Assembly: GCA_035578905.1 (NCBI GenBank)
Contig: JAQJVL010000197.1
Location: forward strand, 341,243-405,242
Direction of reading: 5' to 3'
Source: Stictocephala bisonia
Lineage: Eukaryota; Arthropoda; Insecta; Hemiptera; Membracidae
Length of the DNA: 64,000 nt
Part shown: positions 36,620 through 52,512 of the stretch, in pieces
Layout of the letters: every line of letters starts with the position of its first letter
Numbering within the stretch: position 1 is the first letter of the stretch
The notes under the pieces: model-generated
What the model saw: the letters and a program-made list of their open reading frames with translations, nothing else
Database searches by the model: none
What the model was told of the DNA's origin: nothing
Made by a program: the position numbers and the translations under genes

Positions 36620-38197
36620 ATTAAGAAGATTTTGTAGCTGAAGACGACAAAAGGTACGTTAACCTTATTATTTGTTATATATATATATATCAGCTCAGGA
36701 GGCTTTAACAATGAACAAAAATAGTAGTTGTTCGGAAATCTGGCAAAAATATCCTGATAGAGTGGAAAGCTATTGCACTATATATCAACTTAGCCTTCGT
36801 TATAGGATTATGGAAAGGTTGTTATACAGTACATATTCTTGTTTATAATGTCTCAGTTGAGCAGGCTGGTTTTTAACCTGGCCGAAATTGATGTGAACAG
36901 ATCCTAGATATTACAAAATTTATCGAAATTTTGTTTGAAAAGAAGTTACAAAAATCTTACAGCAGCTGTAACACAGTATGGACCCAAGGTATGTTGATAA
37001 AGTTCTACAGCCTCCTCCCGTGTACGAGTACTTTTCGTTTGAATTTAGGAGTCAAGCTCAGTGGCAGACTTATAAAAGTTTATCTCGATCGTAAGGAAAA
37101 CTACTTTAGACAGCTAAAGGATAGTCTGCCACAGGGGTCTGTACTTGCTCCAATATTGTTTCAAAGTTCCACTGAAATCTCAATCACAAAGTCTAAAAAT
37201 GTATATATGGAGATTTATTGATTTAGTTAATCAACAAAAGGGCTTCATTGTTAATGAAGAAACACAATTGACCTTGTACCCTAATACTTGAAGAATATTA
37301 TATAACCTGGAAGCTAAATCTTAACCCATTATGAACCGAAGTGGCCAGCCTGCACCTGAGTAACCACCTTGCTAATTTGTTTGTGTAACAACCAAAAACA
37401 ATTACCGGAACTATATCACTTACATAATAAAATGTAGGATTCAAATTACTGTCAACAGTTTCACAATCTACTAAATGATATTTTAAACAATATTTTAATG
37501 ATTCTTGAAATATATTAAAACCAACAATCTGACTCAAAAGAAAACACCATTTAATAAAGTATAAATATATTGTACTTACTTCCCTTAAAAATTATATGTT
37601 ATGTTGAACAGTTGTTCGTATAGTGGATAGTTACTGCTTTAGGCTACAAAAATATACTTACAAACCTAATGTCATCTATTGTAGGCCTACTCACTTTTCT
37701 TTATAAAAATCATCATCTGCATATCCTAACTTATGTAAAGCTGTGGATAGAAAAATGTCTGAGCTATTTTATAGCAGGAGTATTTCACTATATATTAGTT
37801 AAACTAAGTATACAAACAAAATCAACCGACATAAACAAATCAATTCTAAAATATTGCCTGATAAAGTAATACTATGTAATTAGTCAAAGCTATCTTGCTC
37901 GCTGTTTTTTATGGCATTAGAGTCCTTCCATCCGATGAGGTCAAAGCATTATTGACCACTCAGAATTGTACTAAAATTACACAGTTTCTTCATTAATTTT
38001 TAAAAAATTTACGGTTAATTGAAGGTTAAACATTGTCTAATATTAGCTCGGTAAATATTTTGATTCTTCCAAAAAACAATGAAATTATAATTGACTGAAT
38101 AATTTATGTTTAGAACAAAGGAAATCGTAGTGTTGTAATTAAAACTATTTCAGAAAATCCTCACTTTTAAGGAGCTCTGTTTTTCAACGAATACAAT

Positions 38198-38226
38198 GAT
38201 TAGGGATATTTATAGCCTTGATAAAG
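38198..38226. repeat. 29-bp dispersed motif, copy 2
   Basis: GATTAGGGATATTTATAGC followed by CTTGATAAAG. See 28722-28750. Confidence 0.6.
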
Positions 38227-39956
38227 CAAAACTTTTCTTCTCTTTCATTGTATCTCGAGTCTTAAATGTTTAAGTTACTTTCAAAAACCTTACCAGAAAG
38301 AAGAAATAATATTTTTTGTGAAAGTTAAAAATTCAAAGGACATTATTTTATTCATATCGTGTGTATGGTATTTTTCTGAACACTTATTTTAACCGAAAAT
38401 TCAAAATAGGACATGTAAATGCATGTGTATAAATTATTATATTTTATTTTAAGATAAAATTATTGTTTTTTACTGTTTAATAATATATAGAACGAGGCTT
38501 AGGTATTTTCTTATGTACTCCCACCAGAGTACGTATTTTTTTAAATAACTAAACAGTTTATCTATTTTTATTCGACGATTTTCCCTATATTTTAGGAATA
38601 TAGAACAAATATTGCTTTCATGAACAGTTTAGCATCTGAGAGTAAATTCATTAACTATCTTATAATTTACTACAATATTGAGTGATCTGTATTACAAGTT
38701 TAGATTAAGCTAAGTTCAGAAAACTACTTTCTATAGTTTAAATTCATAAATTGAAACCAAAACTAATTTTAGTTATGATGAAATTTTAGAAAATCTAGGT
38801 AATCATCATAAATATTCTTCTCGTAAACTTAAACATTTAGAATGATTAGTATCTGTATTGAAATATGCCCAACTGATAAAAAGTTCATAGTACACTATAA
38901 TGATTATGAACACTATAATCTGATGATCAAAGGAAAATTATGCACCGATATTAAAGTGTTCTACTGACTCAATATAACGAATAGTGGGTTGTATATTCGT
39001 TCCAGTAATCTAGTGGTAGTCAATATAGTTCAACAATAACCAAACAACTTGTTAAGACTTCCATTGTATAGCTTTCAGGTACGATCGTAATAATAAATCA
39101 ATTTGTTTCAGAATTTCAAATGGTTAATGAAAAAAATAAACATAGCACATTTTTTACTCGGAGCAGAGGTGTTAGTTCCAAGCGTATAGGAGATAAGGTG
39201 TTGTAAATAAATCAAAGTCATAAAGGGATTATAAATGTCATAAAGTATAACTTACACTGCATTGTGATACTACCTTGTACATTCATATTGTGACAGAAGA
39301 GTATGTTGTTATGTAAATAGGACGTTTTACTGGTTATAGTAGCACTTTATGTAATAAGCATATTGTATGAACATTTGTTACAATGTCAGAAGTTAAAACA
39401 ATATTAGCTTTACAGTCGTTATTGACCAATAACAAGTTTTATTTAAATAATTATGTTCATTATTCGAAAGTTTTAGAAGTTATTTTATTGAAGCAACGTC
39501 TTCGCTCAGGCAATACATAAGTTATTTACGTCTCCGCTACAGTTAATAAAGCCAGTTTTAAAATGTTAGTTTCCAGAATAAAGTTTTGTTGACAACCTAG
39601 CATCTCTATCAAAGAAATAAACTCCAGTCCTCGAGTGTAAAGACAATCTAGTCACTGAATCTCAAAGAACTCCATGCTTCCCACTTGATGAATTTTATTT
39701 TAAGATTTCCTTCGCTGGTTTTAATGATAATAATATAATATCTCACTACCATGTACTTTGAGTGTTAAGATTTCTTGTAATCATTAAATTTAATGAGTGT
39801 TTCGTAGAAATAGCCTATCATGATCAATTTTATACTTATTTTAGCGTACAGGATTTAACTAAATATGTCACAGAACTTAAAACAAATCTAACTTTTCTAT
39901 TGGTACTTGTATATTAAACCTTATTGTTCATACCGCTCATAAGTTCTATAGATTGT

Positions 39957-40108
39957 TCTTTGTTGCAATTCATTTTACAATTATTTAGCTGAAAACACTA
40001 CTTTACAGGAAAAAATTGAAGATAAAATTGTGTTCTTTTTTGCAATTAATTTTACAATTATTTTGCTGAAAACACTACTTTACAGGAAAAAAGTTAAGAT
40101 AAAATTGT
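39957..40108. repeat. 75-bp tandem duplication
   Basis: Two copies containing TTTTACAATTATTT, GCTGAAAACACTACTTTACA and GGAAAAAA, with small differences. Confidence 0.85.
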
Positions 40109-40341
40109 CACATCACATTTCTTTGTACGTATCCCTTGGATAAGGAGAAATTAGGCCGATAAATCTTTGTGAACTAATTAATCTTTACGTCAATGAATAG
40201 TAACGTTTTCAAAGGCAATGTTACAAAAAGTTGAAGGAAAAGGCAATGAATACATTATTAGTTAGACACAGTAAAATTGAAAATTTCGGTTATTTTTTAC
40301 GTGTAAACTACTATTATTATTACTTTTCACTATACACAACG

Positions 40342-41437
40342 AAGCAGACTGAGGGAGACTTTCATTACAATACAGTAACGGCACTAATGATAAACCTAGT
40401 CAGATACGTGATGAACAATGATGAATACTGAATAAGGCTTTCATATTTAATACTGTAACGACAATAATAACAAACTTTGTCAGACCCGTGATTAGCTATG
40501 ATTTAGACTGAAGGAGGCTTTAATAGCAAACACAATAACGGCAATAATGATAAACATTGTCAGAGACTTGATCAACAATTATATAGACTGAAGAAGGCTT
40601 TCATATTTAATACTGTAACGACAATAATAATAAACTTTGTCAGACCCGTTATTAGCTATGATTTAGACTGAAGGAGGCTTTAATAGCAAACACAATAACG
40701 GCAATAATGATAAACATTGTCAGAGACTTGATCAACAATTATATAGACTGAAGAAGGCTTTCATATTTAATACTGTAACGACAATAATAATAAACTTTGT
40801 CAGACCCGTGATTAGCTATGATTTAGACTGAAGGAGGCTTTAATAGCAAACACAATAACGGCAATAATGATAAACATTGTCAGAGACTTGATCAACAATT
40901 ATATAGACTGAAGAAGGCTTTCATATTTAATACTGTAACGACAATAATAATAAACTTTGTCAGACCCGTGATTAGCTATGATTTAGACTGAAGGAGGCTT
41001 TAATAGCAAATACAGTAAAGGCAATAATGATAAACATTGTCAGAGACTTGATCAACAATTATATAGACTGAAGAAGGCTTTCATATTTAATACTGTAACG
41101 ACAATAATAATAAACTTTGTCAGACCCGTGATTAGCTATGATTTAGACTGAAGGAGGCTTTAATAGCAAATACAGTAAAGGCAATAATGATAAACATTGT
41201 CAGAGACTTGATCAACAATTATATAGACTGAAGAAGGCTTTCATATTTAATACTGTAACGACAATAATAATAAACTTTGTCAGACCCGTGATTAGCTATG
41301 ATTTAGACTAAAGGAGGCTTTAATAGCAAATACAGTAAAGGCAATAATGATAAACATTGTCAGAGACTTGATCAACAATGATTTGACTGAAGAAGGCTTT
41401 CATAGCATATACAATAATGGCACTAGTGATAAACCTT
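40342..41437. repeat. Satellite array, 80-bp monomers in 160-bp dimers
   Basis: Two related 80-bp monomers alternate. One begins GACTGAAGGAGGCTTTAATA and the other GACTGAAGAAGGCTTTCATA. Both contain AATAATRATAAAC.TTGTCAGA. Dimers repeat every 160 bp (for example 40591, 40751, 40911) for about 13-14 monomers. Central dimers are almost identical and edge monomers are diverged, the usual sign of unequal exchange. A block change from ACACAATAACGG to TACAGTAAAGG occurs after about 41010, dividing the array into two sub-blocks. Confidence 0.92.
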
Positions 41438-44410
<2,973 letters not shown>

Positions 44411-45668
44411 ATTCTACAGAAATTAATTGACTTTGCAGTCTATACATTTCCATGGTAATTTATGATATTATGTAAATCAAACATTTTCCAACTATATGTG
44501 GCGTTTCAAATATCCAAAACGTACTTCATTTTTATAAGTGAAGTCTAGTAAGGGGACTAGTTTTAATTATAACGCCATTTTGTGCTGGTCTTATCAGTTA
44601 CCGTGGAAACATAGTACAGCAAGGACTATCATCCGGTCCATTTCACTGGTTAGTATCAGTCCCTCATATCTATGAGTGAACCATTATTGAATCTACGGTT
44701 GGTCATAGGTAGTAAAAAATGGATACTGTAAAATTAATGTTTTGCTTATTATTTAATAAAATAAGGAAAGTGTGGTATATTTAAAATGGGAAAATTACTA
44801 TAGAGACTAAACTAGTTAACTGCAACATTAGTTGAGATAATAATGTCAGGTCTATAGTTAGAACTCAATAATATTTAGGTCAAAATACAGTTGTTGACTA
44901 AATATTTATTTAAATAGTAAAATTCATATTTTTTAAGTTGACTAATTTACATTATATCATTTATTAAATACTTCAAAGAGTTTAGTCAGAAAATAACTTC
45001 ATTTTATAAATATACAACTGTATTTTCTTTTATGTCTAATCATCAGTATCCACCAAAGCTTTTGTGGGGAGAGGAATAAATGAACAACAAATATGAAGAA
45101 GTAATATGAAACTGATACCTTAGGTAACTGAGTGAGTGGTATTGTAGTTCTATACACGGTAGAGGTTTCTGAAAATAAAGCACATGACTTTTTGAAGCCC
45201 CTCAATGTAATTATTTCCCTCAGAATATCTGGAGTTATTTCTTTGAAAATGTCTCTTAGTCTTGTTTTCAGTCTTAGGAAAAACAAAATTACCTCTTTGG
45301 AAGTTTTTAACTCGTAGGGTTTGTTTCGTTAGTATGATAACCTTATAGCTATCACTATTTAAAGATAGGTTATGATACATTTTAGTATTATGTAACAAAC
45401 ACTCACTCCACCAGTATCAGTTAAAAGTTTGTTGAGATTAAATGAATACATAATAATTATGTATTCGTTTATATGCATTTGTGTATATGTATTATTTGTA
45501 GTATTATTATATAGAATAAATTATATAGAATATAGGTTGTTCTGGACGAATTATTTGTAATGAAGGATAAGTGGTTGATTAGTGGTTGAAATTAAATCAA
45601 AATAGCTTCAGCCAAAAATAATAATTCCAGAAGTGGGTGGTAAATAGTAAAATCCACTTCTTTGAAAG
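44411..45668. other. AT-rich intergenic stretch
   Basis: No gene recognised. Frames at 44999-45398 overlap on both strands and show no family signal. Confidence 0.45.
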
Positions 45669-45680
45669 TTTGTAGATGTT

Positions 45681-45808
45681 TTCTGTTGTATATACTTGAT
45701 GGAATAACGTTGAGTTTAAAGAAGAACACATTTTTAAAATTATTCCACAATTAAAAAAAAAAAAAAAAAAAAAAAAAATCGTGGAATAATTTTAAAAATG
45801 TGTTCTTC
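45681..45808. mobile_element. 128-bp foldback (Penelope-like) insertion, 12-bp target duplication
   Basis: TTTGTAGATGTT occurs at 45669-45680 and 45809-45820. The insert has a left extension of about 36 nt starting TTCTGTTGTATATACTTGAT, then an arm (GAAGAACACATTTTTAAAAT...), a run of 26 A, and the inverted arm. Extension and arm match the left end of the 30964-31810 element. This copy is cut back to the outer end and lacks the ribozyme-like motif. Confidence 0.85.
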
Positions 45809-45929
45809 TTTGTAGATGTTAACGACCATAAAAAAACTTACTGCCCTTGATTACAATTTTTTTTCAATTTATCAAATATAAAGGATTAAATGATCAGGGC
45901 TTACTAATTTTGCTTTCCCATGAGCCCCA

Positions 45930-47010
45930 TAGGCCCCTCCCACCCACCCTAACACGTTCAGTGATAATAACCCACCCACCTTCCCATGCACGTCCAGTAA
46001 CAATGGCCCTCACACCCACCAATACACGTCCAGTGGTAATGGCCCTCCCAACCACCTATACACGTCCAGTAACAATGACCCTCACACCAACCAATACACG
46101 TCCAGTGACAATGGTTCTCCCACCCACCCATACACGTCTAGTAACAATGGCCCTTACACCCACTTATACACGTCTAGTGACAATGGCCCTCCCACTCACC
46201 CATACACGTCCAGTGACAATGGTTCTCCCACCCACTCATACACGTCTAGTAACAATGGCCCTCACACCCACTAATACATGTCCAGTGACAATGGCCCACC
46301 CACCTACCCGTACACGTCCAGTGACAATGGCTTTTACACCCACCAATACACGTCCAGTGTCGATGGCCCTTCCTCCCACCCGTACACGTCCAATGACAAT
46401 GGTCCTCCCATCCACCCCTACACGTTCAGTGACAATGGCTCTTCCACTCACCCATACACGTCCAGCGACATTGGCCCTCCCAACCACCTATACACGTTCA
46501 GTGACAATGGCCTTCCCAACCACTCATACAAGTTAAGTGACAATGGCCCCCTCTCTCACCCATACACGTCCAGTGACAATGGATTTCCCACTCATACATA
46601 TATGTCCAGTGACAATGGCCCTCCCAACCACCCATACTCGTCAAGTGGCAATGGCCCCCTCTCTCACCCATACACGTCCAGTGACAATGGATTTCCCACT
46701 CATACATATACGTCCAGCGACAATGGCCCTTCTAACCACCCATACACGTCTAGTGACAATGGCCCTCCCAACCAACCATATACCTATACTGAGAATGATC
46801 CTTCAACCACCCATACACGTCTAGTGATAATAGCCCTCACATCCACCAATACACGTCCAGTGACAATGGCCCTCCCACCTACCCATTACACGTCCAGTAA
46901 CAATGGCTTTCCGACCTACCAATACACATCCAGTGACAATGGTCCTCCCTCCCACCAATACTGGTCCAGTGACAATGGCCCTCCCACCCACCCATACACG
47001 TCCAGTGACA
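45930..47010. repeat. 36-bp minisatellite, about 30 units
   Basis: The typical unit is CACGTCCAGTGACAATGGCC followed by CTCCCACCCACCCATA. There are many variants (TTCCCACTCATACATA, CTTACACCCACTAATA), and two-unit blocks recur near 46540-46720. The period is a multiple of three, so frames at 45847-46536 and 46278-47051 stay open by chance. Related short arrays occur at 5975, 20821 and 57765. Confidence 0.93.
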
Positions 47011-47602
47011 GTTTAACAAAATGTCATGAAATAAATCTTTATCGAGTGTGATTTAAATATATAAAACTATTATATTTAGAGCGCAAACAATGCAACCATG
47101 TTGGATTGCTATGTCAAGAAAATGTGTTTGTATTACTTGTGCAGTTTGTCGGAAAATGCCGTATGGCCTGAAGCAGTCACAATTCAGTTGTTCAGAAAGA
47201 GTGTTCTTTGTTCAATAACAAGGTTTTCAATCGAAAACTCCATTGTGGAACTTTTTATGCAATTGGTATTGTGATGGGAATTACGTGTCTGTAGATAAAA
47301 CTCCTAGATATGCTTCAGGCTGGTTATCGCTCTGCAAGAGCAAAGTTATTGTTTTCTCTCCCTTAGGGGTTTACAGCAAATATATATTTGTTAAAAGGTA
47401 ATGAAAAGTATATTTTTGCTGGGTGATTTTCATTAGATAGTAAGATATTAAATGTAGTTCCCAGTGAAAATAAGTATAACCTAATTTTTTTCATAATTAC
47501 ATGGCCAAGTAAGAAAAATAGAAATAACGAATGGTTCATAGGTAGTTCTCTTTAATAATAAAAATGCAATTTACAAAACCAGAACTCTTACATTCTTATA
47601 TA
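47011..47602. other. Intergenic stretch
   Basis: I see nothing recognisable here. Confidence 0.45.
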
Positions 47603-47955
47603 TGAGACGCCGACACAACGTTGTTGGTATTTTAAGGCGATTATGAATGATTATATGAGTGTAGGATGAATGTGGATGAGTGTAGTCTGGTTACTAACTG
47701 AGTTCAGCTGTTCCTCAGAAAGGGCAATTTATTAACAGCACAACAGCCAGGCCACAACTAAGGGAGGTCCTTAGTTGGTTACAGTAGGTACAGATATGTG
47801 GAATCCGAATCACGTAGTGCTGGTCTGATTTTCAGCTAATTGACAAGCCTGATACTAGGTTATCTCCCCCACACAACATCCGTACAATGATTACCACCCA
47901 ACATGGACACCCCAGACTTCTCTAGTAGTGTCCACGCCAATAGATCCAGCCGCTT
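47603..47955 (-). mobile_element. tRNA-derived SINE, inverted copy lacking the head
   Basis: Read on the minus strand it follows the 19487-19926 copy from about its position 110 on: a block with CACTACTAGAGAAGTCTGG, the reverse of TGATTTTCAGCTAATTGACA, and the tail ending in CGGCGTCTC. The region with the A box is missing. Confidence 0.7.
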
Positions 47956-49249
47956 AAAATTTTGAAAATACAATACAAAGGGAGAAATGAAACATTTAAA
48001 ACAGATATTGATGAGTAATCTGAAGGACTATTGAAAATATAATTGTTACTCTCACGTTCTCCTGATTATAAATATTGTATAGATCCACTCTATAATTGTT
48101 GTCTATACAATTCTTTTAATATGAGGATAGTCTCATTAGACCACCAGTTAGACTACCAATATCCCAATGGTGAATGGGATTTCATCAAACTACTGACGTA
48201 TAAAAAAAGTAAAGCAGAGCAACGTTCTTATATAAAGCAAGCTTAAATAAGAACCATATATAGTAAAAGAAACTATACTTATTTCTCACTCCGATTGATA
48301 GATAGTGAGATTTATCAGAAAATTTATGACATGTTTAAAAAAAAACTTTAAAATTTATATTCGGTCGATTATTTTCCATTACTTACAAAACAATATACAC
48401 AACATAAGTTTAAACAGATTAAAATCTGTAATTTAATAATATTTATAATATACTTATTGGCTATAATTAGATTATTATAAATTAAAATGTTTATTTATAC
48501 TGTTGAGTATGCTAAATCTGACCACAAAATATGACAACATTTTATGTGAAATGACTATGTTGTAAATAATTTACAATGCATGAAAAATGTCGTTTGAAAC
48601 TAGTTATAAATACCCCGTGTTTCTTAAACACTACATTTGAAATATTTATTTTGTATGTATACAATTAAGTTATTTAAGTATAAATTTGCTAACTCTAATC
48701 ATAAATAAAATGTTATATTGCCAAAATAATTTCCTGCATTTCTATAGTTTATATTTTTGTATTTCACAAAAACCTTTCTTGCTAGGTCAAATTTATCTTA
48801 TTTAATATATAGTCTTAAAATGTGTTTTCCTACAACAATTTAGTGAAACCTTCATTTTAGTAATTTAATAAAAATTTACTGTCATGAAGTTCCTCTGACA
48901 GATGTTTGCGTGTTGAAAGTATAAGAATTCTTAATAATGCAAACATATGACATTCAACAATCATTGGGATTATATGACAATGACATTTTCTGTACCAAGC
49001 TACGATATTTAAGTATGTATGTCTAAAGTTAAGCTTGGAAGAGTTCCATCACCCTCCTAACTTGATTCCAATATTCACCTGTGACTAACACTTGCCACCC
49101 ACTATTAGTACTAACATTTTACACGCAGCAGCAACTATTAGGTGATAGAGCGGGCTACAAATAACACTTCTTTCAAGTTAATATTGTACATACGAGCAAA
49201 TTTAAAATAATGTTTTCGTAGTTTTTTTTTTAAACGCAGTGACTCATAC

Positions 49250-49288
49250 ATTTTATCTGTCATTTTACTCATAAATGACAGATAAAAT
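49250..49288. repeat. 16-bp perfect hairpin
   Basis: ATTTTATCTGTCATTT and its exact reverse complement, separated by 7 nt. No flanking element is visible. Confidence 0.7.
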
Positions 49289-50458
49289 TAACAATTAGAC
49301 CATAATCTCGTTGTATATTACCAAAATACATACATTCTTAATAACATTACAATTAAGTGCAAGTGTAAACTTGTTTCACAATAAATTATTACACTTAAGT
49401 CGTTTCACGATCTTATATGGAGTAGTTAGGAGGGCTTTATGTTAAGGATAGCTAAAAAGTATATATTAAGAATAAAAAAAAAAACTTTAAAGATTTAGTA
49501 ATTGGTGTTCTTTTAATAATTAGATTAGAAGATAGAAAATTACAGGAACATTAATAAAATTATATTAAATTATCTAACCAATTATACTGAAAGATAAATA
49601 ATTGACTGTTTATTACTAGCCAACATATTGCAGCGATCTTTATAAAAAGGATATGTTTGTTTCATTTGATAAAAATATCAAACAATATTTAATTATAAGT
49701 ATTCCTTTTAGTCTATTTATTAAATATGCAACAGATCATGCATTAAGTACTCCACTGGTATTGTGGATATGCTAATATATAAATATATATGTATATAGTT
49801 TGTTTTTAAACCAAGCTGGAAATATTTCAGAAGTATTTTATAAACCTGAGTTTTCTACAGTTATTTAATATTTGTTTTTTAAATTACGAGATTCAAAATG
49901 GAAATTTGAATTTAATGTATATTAAACGTATATGATAACAATAAATTTCTTCCATTCGCTAATTTATATTTATGGATACCAAAACGTCCTTGGAAAAAAC
50001 TTTCATCATAAATAACGTATAATGATGAAGTACTTATTGCTGGTATAAAGTTACAAGCACTTTAACAAATCAATAATTAAACCACCAGAAAACACATTTC
50101 GAATAAGATAAATGATTACAGCTACAACACTTTAATGAAATATACTCTATGTGAAACGTGGATCACTCACAATCAAACAGCTAAAAATATTAATTGTAAT
50201 AATAAAGTTTAAATTTATTTATCAATATACATACTTAAACAATTTAAAATTTCAGCTAAACATAATACAAAACTAGTCTTACTTAATGTGCAGTTTTTAA
50301 AATAAATAAACATTAAAATGGCGTTTGTTGAATGAATTATAAGAAAATATTTTCGATCGCAAAAGGTTTACTTCATTATGATAACTGAATATAATACCCA
50401 TTTCCAATATATTGGAAGAATTAGTTAAAGAGGCATTGTGAAACTGTTGAGAATTTAA

Positions 50459-50575
50459 ATATTCTATTACTACTATTATATAATATCGGTTATATTCTAT
50501 TACTACTATTATAGAATATTGGTAATATTCTATTACTACTATTATAGAATATTGGTAACATTCTATTACTACCTA
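50459..50575. repeat. 33-bp tandem repeat, about 3.5 units
   Basis: The unit is ATATTCTATTACTACTATTA followed by TAGAATATTGGTA. Each unit also contains the inverted pair ATATTCTA/TAGAATAT, so each can fold. Confidence 0.85.
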
Positions 50576-52230
50576 ACTACATACTTGTATATGACTACGT
50601 TAATTGGGTAAAAACAGATTAAATATTATTCACGCTACTTTATAGATAGTAACTTTATATTATAAACAACTCATATAGTTTAAATTAATATACTTTCAAT
50701 AAGTTTCTTGTCGTGAAACCTTTTAGATGAAGGTAAGATAGGTAAATATATTATTATGATGTTTTAATGATATACATGTTATTATTACATTTGGAAAAGT
50801 TAACTAAATGATATAAAATGCATATTTAGTTATAAGAAAGTATAATCAAAATTAAATTAGACGGGATTCGAGCAGGTTTCTCTACATTGTCTATTTAAAA
50901 CTGCATTAGGAATTCGAAGGTATTGTCCCAACTAGCCCTCTAAAATGTCAGGAGCATTCTTGAAAATTATTCTGGTTCGTTATTTAATCATGAATAATAT
51001 ATACTGCATATTCATAAAGATATCTTTACTAATCTCTCTGTTCAGAGAAAAAAAATCCCCATATTGCTTAATTTAATTTATTATTATTATTATTTCTATT
51101 TATACTGTATCAAATAGGATAGTTGTCTTATTTGTTAGTTAAATTGATTTATTCTGATTACTTTTTCCTAATTTATAACTTCATATTAAATGTTTGATAT
51201 TATATAACTACAAAATTATTTAGTAATATATAATGTATATTTTCCATCAAATAGCATGTAGCTACATGGTTATATGTGCACTGCAGCAATGTGTATTTGC
51301 GTTTGCGAAAGTAAAAAAAATCGAAATTGAAAATTTTCCATAATAATTTTATGATATAGTAAAAATAAATGTTAGTAAAAAAGTTTAAAATATCAAATTA
51401 TTTTAGTTGGTTATTAATTCACCTTATAAAGTTTAACTACTTGTGGTTGTATGCATGTTAGTTCTTAACACCATAGTCACAATAGTCTTCAGTGGCTAAT
51501 AATTTGTTATGCATACTTCATAGAGTTTACACTGCTACTGATATCACGATTATCAGGAGGAAACATACTATAATATTCCTTCAAATTAAGTTCTTTCTTG
51601 ATGTCTTGTTTCAGTCTCTTGTTGTATCTAATTTTGGCTCGACATATTTTTTTATAAGAGGGTTCAAGCAATAATAGCTTGTAGTTTAAGTTGCCTATGA
51701 CGTAACGAGGGCTAAGCTCCGGACATATCCTTTAAGCAGGATTAATGCTGGTATCACTGTTGGCATGTACGAGGGATTGTGCTGTTATTGGGTCGGTTGT
51801 TATAGTTACACCGACCATCTGTAACTTTAATGGTGTTACCTGTCAGGCATTACCATTGTTTACCTTTGTGCTACCGAGAATTGTCTGTGATAAGCGGTTA
51901 TCTATTACTCTAACACGGAAGACACATGTAGGCGTAAGCCGGTAAGTAATATCGTATGAATAGTATTGAATGAAATAGCCTTTCAATATGAAACGAATGG
52001 GTAGCTTTTTTACCAAAATGTAAAAACATTTAAGTTACCTGCCATCATTAACTGACAAATGTTAGTGTTTGACTTTCATTATAATGTTACTCGGTTCGTT
52101 CATTACCTATTTTAATACCATCTGATCATTTACTCGTTATATATTACTTGTAATCAAATGGTTCAATAATTTACACACCCATTGTAAGAACTCCACCATT
52201 AGGTGAATTAAAATATAAAGTTATTTTTAT

Positions 52231-52512
52231 TTGCCGCATTTTCTTTATTATTACACTATATTGCCGGATGGGTTGGGATTATATCACTTGAATGTTACGA
52301 AATATAATTCGGTAAAGTTTTATTTTAGTGAATTTAAATCTGGTTCTGACCTAAAACAATATTATCAAACAATATTTTACAAACAATATTTTACAAACAA
52401 TATTCGACTTCACAGATTGAAAGTACTTTTCCTAGAGATTGACGATCCTGATATATTTAATGCCTTAGAAATTGTTAAAGCCGAACATGTAGTATTGAGG
52501 AAGGAAAACTAA
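52231..52512 (+). CDS. Unrecognised 93-codon open frame
   Basis: The second half reads like protein, with SEFKSGSDLKQYYQ, VLFLEIDDPDIFNALEIV and KAEHVVLRKEN, and uses D and E codons more than the AT-driven frames nearby. A short near-triplicate AACAATATTTTACAA (about 52357-52402) interrupts the middle. I recognise no family, and no start context or splice sites were established. It may be a transposon fragment or chance. Confidence 0.2.
   Translation: MPHFLYYYTILPDGLGLYHLNVTKYNSVKFYFSEFKSGSDLKQYYQTIFYKQYFTNNIRLHRLKVLFLEIDDPDIFNALEIVKAEHVVLRKEN

Larger units (their letters stand above)
35206..36676. mobile_element. Penelope-like retroelement, head-to-head truncated pair
   Basis: Arms about 35241-35868 (minus) and 36046-36676 (plus) are nearly identical reverse complements of over 600 bp, with 177 bp between them that belong to the longer left copy. 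Each arm encodes a GIY-YIG endonuclease domain, then about 230 bp of 3' sequence with a hammerhead-like motif. The 35 nt left of the left arm (about 35206-35240) are a candidate one-sided extension. I could not identify a target duplication. Only the C-terminal part of the element is present; no reverse transcriptase motif of this family is seen. Confidence 0.85.
34807..37166 (+). pseudogene. Non-LTR (Jockey-like) reverse transcriptase relic, split by a Penelope-like insertion
   Basis: Left part (35064-35199): frame reading SAGKAVGLDGIFPE then FMLHAGSKVKQWF, the N-terminal 'KA.G.DGI..E' motif of non-LTR reverse transcriptases; a duplicate lies at 34860-34940. Right part, after about 1.5 kb of inserted DNA: PDRVESYCTIYQLSLRYRIM (about 36752), VEQAGF-stop-PGRN-stop-CEQILD (about 36856-36915), and LPQGSVLAPILFQ (37126-37164), the RT motif before the catalytic FADD box. 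The catalytic box itself is not seen. Several stops and frameshifts show it is dead. The continuous order of motifs on both sides shows the Penelope-like element landed in a pre-existing copy. Confidence 0.8.
37167..40341. other. AT-rich intergenic stretch
   Basis: No gene recognised. It contains the 29-bp motif at 38198-38226 and the duplication at 39957-40108. Open frames of 66-79 codons (37298-37537, 37669-37869, 40231-40431) carry no family signal. Confidence 0.5.

Noticed and set aside
45847..47051. Proline/threonine-rich frames of 229 and 257 codons
   Set aside because: Product of the 36-bp minisatellite; several frames and the opposite strand are open together.
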